NCBI RefSeq assembly: GCF_000151315.2
Contig: NW_011887293.1
Location: 1 to 64,000 of the forward strand
DNA from: Capsaspora owczarzaki ATCC 30864
Taxonomy: Eukaryota; Opisthokonta; Filasterea
DNA length: 64,000 bases
Reading direction: 5' to 3'
Shown: piece after piece, positions 24,800 through 36,600 of the stretch
How positions within the stretch are numbered: the first letter of the stretch is position 1
Layout of the letters: every line of letters begins with the position of its first letter
Notes under the pieces: generated by a model
Database searches by the model: none
Told to the model about the DNA's origin: nothing
What the model saw: only the letters and a program-made list of their open reading frames with translations
Program-made: the position numbers and the translations under genes

Positions 24800-24880
24800 T
24801 ACGGTAAGCAAGATTCGAACTTGCGAGGGTTTCCCCACCACAGCCTAAATGTGACCGATTAACCACTATCGTATTACCGA
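24800..24880 (-). tRNA. tRNA-Leu (anticodon UAG), one end mismatch
   Basis: Read on the minus strand, a full cloverleaf can be drawn. D stem CGAT/ATCG encloses a GG-containing loop. The anticodon stem TCACA/TGTGG holds the loop TTTAGGC (anticodon TAG). There is a long variable arm (GGG/CCC), as type II leucine tRNAs have, and a perfect T arm GCAAG-TTCGAAT-CTTGC. The acceptor stem pairs in six positions (CGGTAA/TTACCG) but the outermost pair is T-T. The base after it is A, the discriminator expected for Leu. A TTTT Pol III stop follows within a few bases. The mismatch leaves open a degenerate copy. Confidence 0.75.
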
Positions 24881-26367
24881 GCGCGAGGCCGGGCAAAATG
24901 AACTTCAGTCCAGGTGCTCTAGTTTGGATCAACCACCCTGTTCTACCAACCATATGGAATGGGAGGAACTGGTGTATTGAATGCACTCGAGCGAGCTGGT
25001 CGCGAAGGCTTGTGGTTGACAACAGTTCGCAACCAAAAGTGCGGGCCCGTTTTAGGTTTTTGGTTTTCGGTTTTGACGTTTGACGGCCTGATCCTGAGCG
25101 AACTGGAGCATGCATGGCTTTCGGAATAGAGTAGAGTGCGAGCAAGCTGGGGTGATGCTAGGGATGGAAGAGAGCTTGCGTGTCGACAATTCGAACTGCG
25201 GTTTGCGAGACACTTGAACGGTGCGCGACGTGTTGCTCCTAGCCCTGTCGAGTCTGGAGCATCGTAGCTCGACTGAAATTCACTTCTCATCAATTAGAAT
25301 CTAAAATCAAGTTCGTCCAGCTGGAGAAGGGAGCCGGTGATTTTTCCGTAAAATTTTTCATTCTTTTCGCGTTTTGCCAGGTAATTGTTTCAAGCGCCTG
25401 TGCATCATTTGAACGACAGTACCCGACGAATATTCGGATCGAATATTAATATTCGATCCGAACGTATGACATCCAGAGTCTCATGAAATTTTATGGTCTT
25501 TCATAAATCACGGCGTTGGCTGGTTGGAAAGTTGATGATTGAGCCCATCGCACATTTGGTCATCGTCCTCCGCATCAGGTCCTGGGGATAGCTGCTGATC
25601 TTTCAGAGCATCTACTCATCAACAATGATATTTGCAGTTGCTTTTAGTTATCAAGGGATGTATTCTCGAGGGAGCGGACCATGCTATGAGCAGTCAAAGT
25701 CATGGCGATAGCGAGAGCAACAATCGCTCGTCCTGACAACTAAGCTGTCGCGCTTTTCCGGTTCCAAGCAAACTTTCCACTTGAATCATGAAGGATTTTG
25801 AAGGCATTCAATGAGATTCGCGAGCAAACCCGCGGCACGCTGGTGTTTTCGGCTGGGATCGACTTTCGTTTTGGGAACCGAAAAACCCGAAACGATGCGG
25901 TCGCCGCACTGTCCAGGTGACGAGGCTCTTGCTGGTACTTTGTTTAGGGAATGCAGTCGGGGGAAATAACGAGCTCTAGCTGAAAACCCAAACGAGAGGA
26001 AGGCTATCGCGAACGATCGGTGAAGAAAGTTTCGAATCGCTCGATTGATTCACGCCTGAATCACTCTCCTCATTGTTGTTGACCGCCAACTCTCCTGACT
26101 TGAGCAAAATTTGTGTCGACGAAAAACAACATGTTGCTTGACGAAAGAAACAAGTCAACAATGCTGTCGTGGCGAACGTTCGTTCGATCGACGTCCCTTC
26201 AATGTCGTTCGTGGTTCTCGCCTCCGTCCGCTTCCAGTTCTCTCTCTCTCTCTCTCTTTTTTCCAGTTCTCTCTCTCTCTCTCTCTTTTTTGTCCTTTTA
26301 TTTTAATTTTGATTCATTCTTCTTTTCTTTTTTTTTTTCTTGCTTTTGTTGAATTGGCATCTCAACA
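24881..26367. other. Intergenic, lower GC, no gene seen
   Basis: About 1.5 kb between the tRNA and RPB4, with no recognisable exon. It contains the 30-bp palindrome at 25433-25462 and CT-rich tracts at 26238-26290 near the RPB4 promoter. Confidence 0.55.
25433..25462. repeat. Perfect 30-bp palindrome
   Basis: TTCGGATCGAATATT is followed directly by its exact reverse complement, with no spacer and with an A+T core. It could extrude as a cruciform or bind a dimeric factor. It lies in gene-free DNA. Confidence 0.95.
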
Positions 26368-27445
<1,078 letters not shown>

Positions 27446-27641
27446 AGCATGACCCCCCCCAAAAAAAAGCAAACAAAAAAAAGAACTTTCATACAGTAGC
27501 TTCCACTTCCCTCCCTTCAAAAACAGGCTGAATTGATATCTCATTGAAACCTAACAATTTACTAAAGAAGGGTCGATAGAGACCAGCATGCGCAGGGCGA
27601 CGACAATCTTTGCAACACAGAGAATCACAACAAAAATCACA

Positions 27642-29377
27642 TTATCGCAATGCTCTTCGCACAATCATTGCAGTGCACAAGACAAGCGATGCTGCTGCCA
27701 GCCTGAACCCCCACCGACGCCCGGAATTCGATGGAGGTGGAATACTGAGCAGCTCTGCAACATCAATCTGGCCATTGTTCCAGTGCTTTTCGATGCCGGC
27801 AACATGGCCAATTCCAACGACAGCCACCACACGGCGAGCCCCGACCGAGCGCAGACAGCTGGTCAAGTACTGATCACGCTCGTCAATCAACACAGTGGCA
27901 AGTGAAGGGACTTCGGCCGCGAGCTCCTCCATGACCTGAGCGAGCATGGCTTTCGACTTGTACTTTTCGACTTCTTCTTTCGTGAAAGTTGGTCCGCTGA
28001 ACAGCGCCTGGTAGAGCAATCGAGTCTGTGTGGAATTTGAAGGGGGGGGGGGAAAGAACAAAGGCAGATGAGTTTGTATTGGTGAGCGGCTTTTCCCCAC
28101 CAACAAACTAGAACAAATCCAACAGCTTTTGATTTTGGTTTACCATGTCCCAGGCCGAGAGAGCAGCGAATGCTCGTGCAATGGTGATGCTAATTGGCCG
28201 GTCTCCCAACACGATGCGACAGCCGGGTATTTGCCGTGCTTCCGCGAGCGCAGCGCGGAACTCTCCGCCCGCGACCAGTTGCAGATCGTGCGACAGTTTG
28301 GAGGAGAATGAAGCAAAGATCAACTTGAGAACGGCCATGACTCCACCCTGTGCGTGGGCCAGCACAATGCGTGAGAACAGAAGTTTCACAATCAGATTGG
28401 CAAAGGTTTTTCGAACCTACCGTTCGAGTTGCAGCGACTGCATTTTTAAGATTAAATTCCACAACTGGCATATTGGCCGTGTTTGCAGGAGGCGCGAGCA
28501 CTTGCACTCGGTCCCTGCACAGCTCGAGCACAACCGTGTCCGGTTGCACTTGACGAATGACCTGCGGCACCGAAAAAAAAAACAAAACAAACAAACAAAC
28601 AAACGAAACAAACATAAACGAGGACACAGCAAGAAGGGGTTGATCAAGTCAGCACCAAATAGTCAAAAAGGGTATGACGAGCCTTCGCTAACAAAATAAA
28701 ACCTCAAAGCGCGATGCATCAAAAAGTCATGTTCTGAGAAACTGCCACCCGTCCAACCCACTTTCTTTGGTTGGAGTGCACAAGGTGTGCTCTCACAGAG
28801 AGTGGAGATGAAGCCCCTTTTATCATAATCCTCGGAACATTGCTCAAGCTTGACTTACGCTTGTAACATCGTCGCAGCTGGCCGTACTAAAGTGAGCGGT
28901 GCCGACAATGTACACGTCGATGCCCGGCAGTTCAGAGCACGCGTCCGAGCACTGACCAGGCTCATCATGCCCATGGCTCTGATGCTGCTGATTCTGAGCA
29001 TGGCTCTGATGATGATGATGATGATGACGATGATGATGGCTGTGAATGGATGTCAGGTTGGCAACGTCCTCCTGCGCTGGCTCTGGTCCGACCACAAAGC
29101 TCGAGACTGCGACCACGTCTGCGAGTGCACGAGTGCTGCCGTGGCTGTCATCACTTGTTCCACTGGCAATAGTGGTGTTGCTGTGACTATGGCTATGGCT
29201 ATGGCTGTGGCTGTGGCTATGGCTGTGGTTGTGGCTGGCGTGAGAGGTCGTCCGCACCAGATAGACCACTGTCGTCGGCAGTTCAACCGCAGCAGCAGTC
29301 GCAGCAGCAGTCGCCGCACCATCACCACCGCCACCAGCACTGCTCATTGTCGCTTCGTTGTGCGCGCGTCGATGCAC
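27642..29377 (-). CDS. TRABD: TraB domain protein (TRABD type)
   Basis: Four exons (28859-29377, 28421-28561, 28144-28347, 27642-28025) all join in phase 0 and give about 415 residues. A start at 29347 (MSSAGGGG) is equally possible. The TraB hallmarks are present: VYIVGTAHFSTAS near residue 155, PDTVVLELCRDRV, GGEFRAAL, CRIVLGDRPISITIARA, and late VVAVVGIGHVAGIEKHW followed by PPPSNSGR. A hydrophobic segment near the C-terminus (LAAASLVLCTAMIV) could anchor it in a membrane. Human TRABD shows the same order of blocks. TraB folds are related to the Tiki metalloprotease fold, and the role of TRABD itself is poorly known. The N-terminal 130 residues are an added low-complexity region with His-Ser and poly-His stretches. 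Confidence 0.88.
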
Positions 29378-30076
29378 TCAAAAACACGCTCGACTATGTC
29401 TTGGCTTTGAATGGAGCTTCAAAACAACAACAACAACAACAAGAAAAAAAAAAAAACAACAAAAAACCAGAGTTGTGCCCAAAACCGCACAAAGCAGACA
29501 AATAGAATAGGAGGAGTGATGCGATGGTGCAATGTAGATCTAATGATGATCCTGAATGAAAGTGAGTGAGTGAGGCAATCTGGGATGAATGGATCGGAGT
29601 GGCGATGAACCAAGGCACGAGGCAGTCAGCGATACAGCGGGAAGACAGGGAGAAGTAGAAGTAGAAGTCGAAGAGCGGCAGAACTCAGAATCACAGTCTC
29701 ACAGCGTCCTGCAACAACCTCATCAGAGCGAGAGAGAGAGAGAGAGAGAGAGAGCTGCTGCAATGTATTGCATCGACTGATAACCATAACACAAATCCAC
29801 CCAGCTCATTCAGACTCTGAGCAAAATGGGCATCCACCACCCAGTCCAACGCGCCCAGGCATCCAAAACCAAACAGGATTACGTCACCACCTTCCCGTTC
29901 CTTCTTCTTCTTCTTCTTCATCTTCTTCTTCTTCTTGTCATTGCTATTGTTTCGCGTTCCAGTCCAAGAACATTCTCACTTCTCAGATTCTCACTCTCCA
30001 AATTCTCCAATCTTCTTACTCCCACATCTCGTCCCCGCCAACCTTCCGCCTCCGTTTCTTTTTTGCTTTTCCAACA
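29378..30076. promoter_or_regulatory. Divergent promoter region, TRABD / TBC1D9-like
   Basis: About 700 bp between two outward-facing start codons. It holds a GA repeat (29727-29753) and TTC/TCT-rich DNA (29900-29935). No other gene was seen, so both promoters should be here. Confidence 0.5.
29727..29753 (+). repeat. (GA)n repeat
   Basis: Short pure GA tract in the divergent intergenic region. GA/CT tracts recur near promoters and in introns of this window. Confidence 0.93.
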
Positions 30077-33000
30077 ATGTGGGTCAAGCCGACCGAGCTG
30101 CTTCTGAGCAACCCGCTGTGGTCGACGCTCTACCGCAACAAGTTCTACGTGACGCAGAAGCGCCGCGGCTTTGGCTCGACGGGACTGTCTGCGCGGATTG
30201 TCGGGACGCTGGACAGCGTGTTTGTCGAGTCGCGCCCGGCACCGTTCCGCATCCTGCTCCAGACGGCAGACTCGGACGTCTCCTTTGTCATTGCCACCGC
30301 AGAGACGCAGGAGGAGATTGAGCAGGACTGGGACTGGCTCATGCAGCATCTCTACGAGTCGCTCGCCACATTCGACGACGTCCGCGACGCCCGCGAGTTT
30401 GTCCGCACCAAGGTAACTCCTCACCTGAACCATCGAGTCCGTCAATGTGGGGAGTGGAAGTTGGGGGGCGGAGGGGGGGGGTTCGCGTTCGGTTGTCGAC
30501 CAGCAGTGCAATTTTGAAACGTACTGCAGTGCTGAGGTCGGCGTTCAGCAAAAACCAACTCTCTCATTCACCAGAGAGCGATAAAGAGACAGAGAGACAG
30601 AGAGACAGAGACAGAGACAGAGAGACAGAGAGTCGTTCGCCAGTGCCTCGAAAACGATCCAATGCGAGACGGAACACAAGAGCATCCATTCGTTGATTTT
30701 TTGTGGGTTGTCTCGCGTGTGAGCTCACAATTTTTTTGGCTTTGTTCGCTGGTGGCCACTTGTCCATTTTAGTATTCCACGCCTAACCGTGTCGGAAACG
30801 GTGCGTACCCATCGATGGGAGCAGCATTTTCTCGAGTTCGGAAGAGGCGCTTGTGCGTACCGCACGCCGCAAGAGCACGATCTCATTGTGCAGGGCATTC
30901 CAGACGGTCTTCGAGCCGAACTCTGGCTTCTCTTCTCTGGAGCCTTGTACGACATGAACCTTTGTGCGGGTCAATACCAAGAATTGTTGCGACGCAACCA
31001 CGGCAAGCAGTCTCTCGCCACGGAAGAAATCGAGCGCGACCTGTACCGGTATGGCTGTATGCGCATGAAAACTTTGTGTGCCCGTCTCCCATCCTCACTC
31101 TCCCTCCCCCCTTGATTTGAATCCTCCTTCATGCAGTTCTCTTCCTGAGCATCCAGCCTACCAATCGCCGCGAGGTATTGCAGCACTTCGCCGCGTTCTC
31201 ACCGCTTACTCGTGGCGAAATCCTTCCATCGGATACTGCCAAGCAATGAACATTGTGACGTCCGTGTTTCTGCTCTACATGAGCGAGGAGGAGGCGTTCT
31301 GGTTGCTCTGTGCCCTCTGTGAAAAGCTGCTTCCTGATTATTACTCGACTCGCGTCGTCGGAGCGTTGATCGACCAAGGTGAGGAGGTCGGGGGGGGGGA
31401 GGGCCGTTCCATGGCAATGAATTTGGTTGGTGGTGCCACTTGTGTTTTCTCAACTGCTGCTCTTCTTCTTGGACCTTCTGCAGGGGTCTTTGAGCAGCTC
31501 ATGTCGGAACACGTGCCCGAGGTTTTCAACCACCTGTCCGACCTGGGTATTGTCTCCATGGTCGGCATCAGTTGGTTTTTGACTCTCTTCTTGTCACCCA
31601 TGAACCACAAGTGCGCGGCACACGTGGTCGACTGCTTCTTGTGGGAAGGCCCAAAGGTCCTGTTCCAAGTCGGTCTCACCGTGTTGCACTTGAACCGCGA
31701 CGCGCTTTTGGCTGCTCAAGACGACGGGGAGGCCATGGATATTTTGACCGCGTTTATGAAGGCTGTCGAACTTAGTTCCACTGCTGATGGGCCCGCGGCC
31801 GAGGCTTCTGCAGAGCCGAGTGTCGGTGCCTCCCCCAAGCACTCCCCACAGACGGAGCCGACTGAAGTCGAGGACGACCTGGTATTGATCGACAAGCAGC
31901 CTAGTTCCTCCGGTGCTGATGCGGATGTCGAGGAACCGGAATCTCCGGGCGAGTTTGTCGATCGTATCAAGCCTGTGGCATCCGTTGTCAACATTCGCAA
32001 GCTCATCAAAGAGAGCTACGAGCGGTTTGGCTTCTTGTCGTCCAAGAGCGTCGAGTCCTTGCGTAATGCTCAACGCGTGAAAGTTGTCCAGGGCTTTGAG
32101 GATGCCTCCAAGCGCTCCATGCTTCGCAGCGTTGAAGGCATCTCAAAGTAAGTATCTTTTCCCCCCATTTTCTTTTGTCGGGTGCTGCATGAGTCACACC
32201 CAAAGCACCCATAATTGATTGCGCTTATTTTGTGGTTTCTCACTTTGATTTCGTTGCCTTCCCCCCCCCTCCTCCGCCTCCCGGCATACTCTTCCACACT
32301 TTGTACTCTGATCAAATCCAGGTTTACCCAAGAACACCTTGATGTCTTGTATCGCGACTTCCAAGAAGTTCGCCTTCGTGGAGGTTCGCTGATTGTGAAT
32401 ATGGGTGCAAATTGGCGCCGTCCTTTGATCGACAGCATGCAGTTCCGGACGCTCTTCTTCCGGCATTCTCCGTGGGGAAAAGGCGTCGAGCGAGCGGCCG
32501 TTTCTGACAAAGTGTTTGCCTATTTGGACGGAGACCGGGATGGCAAGGTTGACTTTCAGGAAATTGTGTACTGCCTGGGCATTCTTTGCTGCTCCGACCT
32601 CAACACGCGCTTGGAGTTTCTCTTCCGCATCAGCGGCGACTTGTCCCTTCCTCGCAAAGCCATCGTTCCCGTGGTCGCTACGCCCCACGACAAGAACAAG
32701 CACTCCGCGCGGTCCATGTCCACCGCGAGCACCACCAACACTTTGTCACCGACCTCTGCTGGTGCTGCGCCACTGGATCCGACGACGACCGCAACGCCTC
32801 CCGATGCACTCAGTTCTTCCAGCTCCATCGATGCCGCAAGTAGCTCAAGCGACCCGCTGCCGTCTGCTTCGCGCTCCTTCTCGTTTGCTCGCGTGTCCAT
32901 GGGCACCGACCTCCGCGACTTTCGCGGGGAAATGTGGCAACGACTCAGCATGCTTCAGTTCTTTGGGCTGTGGCGCTTCCTCTACGCCATCTACCACGGG

Positions 33001-33492
33001 ACCCAGTTTGAGGTCGAGTTCTTCCCCGCCATCACTGAGGTTGGCAAGATTGCCATCACGCTCGGCAAGGAGGAGATGGCAATCGAGGCTGCGTCGCGGT
33101 CTCGCTCCAACTCGACAAATCCGGACGCGTCCAGTAGCGATGGTACGCCTGCAGCAGCTGCAGGCTCGACCCTTGCGGGCTCCCAAACTGCCTTCAGTGC
33201 TGTTGTGGGAGACGTCGCTCCCGACAACGAAGATGGCCTCGGGAACGGCCCCGTGACTTTGCTTCCTGCTGCTGTCGACCCTGGCATGATCAAGACCAGC
33301 TATGCGCGCACGACCTCTTCGCTTGCAGCAGCAGCAAACGCTGTGATTGCGGCGTCGGCGCGAGTCACCCCGTCTGGCCTTGTCATGACTCTCGATCTCT
33401 TCCGTGCTGCCCTTCTCACTCAACAGTCGCTGATCAACGCTCTGGAGTCGAGTTTCCTGATTGAAAAGCAGACAGAGGTCAAGGTCTCCTAG
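30077..33492 (+). CDS. TBC1D9: TBC1D9/TBC1D8-type RabGAP with EF-hand, lacking GRAM domains
   Basis: Exons at 30077-30412, 30773-31048, 31137-31378, 31484-32147 and 32322-33492. The first exon (MWVKPTELLLSNPLW..., IVGTLDSV..., ...EFVRTK) matches the extreme N-terminus of TBC1D9-family proteins. The next exons encode a full TBC domain: IPDGLRAELWLLFSGA, the arginine finger in IERDLYRSLPEH, the glutamine finger in SIGYCQAMN, and [23 protein letters not shown]. The last exon has a canonical EF-hand loop (DGDRDGKVDFQE) and Ser/Ala-rich inserts. TBC proteins switch off Rab GTPases on membranes. The two GRAM domains that normally lie between the N-terminal block and TBC are absent, with only 360 bp there. 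The exon 1/exon 2 join is out of phase by standard sites, so a small exon is missing from my model or there is an indel. Confidence 0.85.
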
Positions 33493-33564
33493 ATGGTCGT
33501 TTTTCCTTCTCTCCATCCATCCAAACGTCTCGCAGGTGTTTTCATTTTCTAACGCGTGGTGAAT

Positions 33565-33629
<65 letters not shown>

Positions 33630-33680
33630 ATGTGTTGTGTTTCATTGAATGTTTCATATTGCAAATCAACATAAGCGTCA
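33493..33680. other. Convergent 3' spacer with (GT)n repeat
   Basis: Only 188 bp separates the stop codons of the RabGAP and INTS6 genes. It is occupied mainly by a GT repeat at 33567-33627. Confidence 0.9.
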
Positions 33681-36600
33681 TCAAGGTCTGTCTTGATAGT
33701 CTCTCAATTGGGCGCTGAGGTGCGTGCGCTTCAGGCGCGTTGCTTCGCCGATAAGATCCGCCAGCAGTGCTCGCTTTTGTGCAGCATCGCCGTTGAACTT
33801 GTCGAGTTGCTGAAACAGTCCGTCGTAGTCTGACCACCAAAAGTCACAGTCAGAATGTTCATTGAAACGAAAGAGCTCTCCCGCCCCCCCCCCAAAAAAA
33901 AAAAACAAACAAAATAACCTTACTTTTGCCTGCTTTGCGAACCTCCTTCATTGCCAACGCCTTGATTTCGGCGTAGGTTGGGCTTTTGCTGCTTGGTGTC
34001 GCGGAAGCACTGGCAACCGCCGAAGCCGACGCAGACGTTGACTGCAGCGTGGGAGACGTCGATGCGACTGTTGGCGAGAGGATTGGCTTGGAGTGGAGCG
34101 CGGACGCTATCGCCGCTGGCTTGGCAGTCGTGGATGGTCCAAACAAGGACTGGCGTGCTTTGGGTGCTTCGACAACGTTGGCGGTCAAGCTTGGTCCGGC
34201 GCTTGCTGGCGGCGAGCCACCGTCGTTGTCCGCGTCGAAAGTCCACGAAAACGACGTGTCTTCAGCCACCATGGTTGGCGAGTTTGAAGCTTGCGAGGAT
34301 ACCATTGGTGTCGCTGATGTGGATGGTGATGATGATGATGACGAGGAGGACGCGGAAGGCGGGGTCGAGCTTGGTGCATCGGCGACAGGGCGCAATCCCA
34401 CCAAACGAGTGCGATCGCTTCCTGGCAGGGCGGGTGCAGAGGTAACGAGGGCTGGGAGACGACCAGGAGCAAAGCGAGAGCTGCTGCCTCCAAAGCGGTT
34501 TGGTTCTGACGCCGGAGCCGCCGCTGCTGCCGGGATGGGAGTTGGCGCGCTCGTCACAGGCGCATACCGCGAAGGAACCAATGGAGTAGGTTTGGTGGTG
34601 GTAGTTGTCGAGGGTGATGAATCGGGTGTTTCATCCATGGGCTCCGGCTGAGCGGAAACGGCTGGGGCTGCAGGCGGTGTGAGGGGGGCAGCTGTGACCG
34701 CCGTGCTGCCGGCGTGCGGTGCTGCTGGCGGTTGAGCTATCGGCGCGATAGGTGACGGCGAGCGAGTGGATGCCGGAGGAGTTGGGAACTGCTGCGAATC
34801 GTTGTCCAGCCGAGGTCGCACAGGCGACGGGCTGGGCGAGCGCGAAAGCCTGCGTTTCCGTGACCCGCCAATGGCCGAGTGTGGCTGACTGGGTGCGCTC
34901 TCCGAGACTGGGAATTCCTCCTGCACACGAACAACGCACAATCATCAATCCAAACTGAGCATCGTGTCTCGGTGCGACAAACAGCATCGAGCTTTGAGGC
35001 GGCGTGTTTGTTTGTTTGTTTGTTTGTTTGTTTGTTGGGGTTTTACCTTGTCGGATTTGTACGGATTACCAAACGGCGTGCCGATTGGTTTGTCTTCATC
35101 GATGATGGAGCGCAGCTCGGGCGGTCGAACTTGCTGCACGCGCACAAAGTCGCCCATATCTTTGATGGAGATGGTGTGTCGCGAGTCGGCTGGAATTCCA
35201 AAAAGAAATGCAAAGATTGCGAGAGTCAGTTTTTAACTAGCAAACGACCCCCCTCCCCGCTTCTTCCCGATACCCGCGCGCTTCTGCTTCAACAAACGAA
35301 AACCCCTCATCCTCCCTTTTTTGCCCCACCTTCCGCATCTGACAGCGCAGCATGCGCGGCAGTCGCATTGCCAACCAAGGCCCCTCGCATGGCGTCGATG
35401 CGCGCAGACAGGTCCGAGTTTGAAACAAGATACGGGGTGATGGGGGCAGTCCAAGCTTGCTTTAGCGATTGACGCTGGGCGAACGCGAGCGGAGAAGTCT
35501 GGACCAGCCAGGGCTGCATCCACTCGGCCACGCTGGTGATGGACCGAGCCGTCTCGCTGTTGGCGACGGCTTCCTGGTGCATCTGCTTTTCAATCTGCGC
35601 CACTTGCTGTTGGTACTTGGCAGCCTGCGCGATGGTGGCAATGGGCTGCGCTTGCTGTACCAAGAGGTGGTTGAGCTGCGCTTGAGCTGCACTTTGCTGC
35701 TGAGTGAGCTGCTTTCCGTATTGCTGTTGGATGTGCAAGCGCCGTTGCGCTCTCTTGGCTCGAGCCTCCTCGGACACATCCAGACTGCCGTCCTCCGTGT
35801 CGAGCGGTGAATGGAAGGGCAGCTCGAGCGCCATGGCGTCGGTGGCTTCGCGAGCTCGCCCGCCGCCGATAGCCACGAGTGAGCGCAGGGAGGGCGCCTG
35901 TTGCACTTGCAAGAGATCCTTTGCAGGCCGCGAGAGGGGCTGCGTCAGAGAGCGGTGCAGCTGCTCTTGCTGCTCCTTCACTTGATGCGATTTCGGCAGA
36001 GCCTTGTGCGCTGCAATCAGCGACAAGAAGCGGTCATAGTCGATGCGTCCATTTTGAGTGACACGCGTCACAAATCGCGACATGCCGCGCTTCGCTCCGC
36101 CGTACGGGTCGAGGCGAGGGCTGTCATGCTGCACCTTGGCTTGTCGCAGCACGGCAAAGAGCGGCGCATAATAGTAGCCAGGTACAGTGTCCAGGTATGC
36201 GTCAAAGTCATTCTTCCATTGTTGGGAAGGACGCACGTTGATGGGCGGCAGGGACGCGAGCAGATTGAGCAGCTTTGGGAAGTTGTAAGGCAGCAACACC
36301 AGAGCGAGGGTCGGACTGTCCGTTCGCGCGTCAGGGTACTCTTTGACAATGTATCCAAACGGGTGGCCAATGCCCTCGGTCGCAGCGCTTCCCTCGACGT
36401 AGACGTACCAGCAGGTGGACGCCTTGGCAGTTGTCGAGTTCCACAGATAGTTGGCAGCCGGGAAGCCAGTGTCACGGAAGACAAACTTGTCGTGCGCAAT
36501 GGCGACTGAGGTGCCGGGGGTGCCAGGTGTGGCGCCAAAGGAGACCTGCAAATTGGGCACTGCGGTTGGCTGCAACGAGAAGCGAATGGTGGGATGCGCG

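Noticed and set aside
24531-25145. Minus-strand frame over the tRNA region
   Set aside because: Crosses the tRNA and A-runs, with no protein-family signal.
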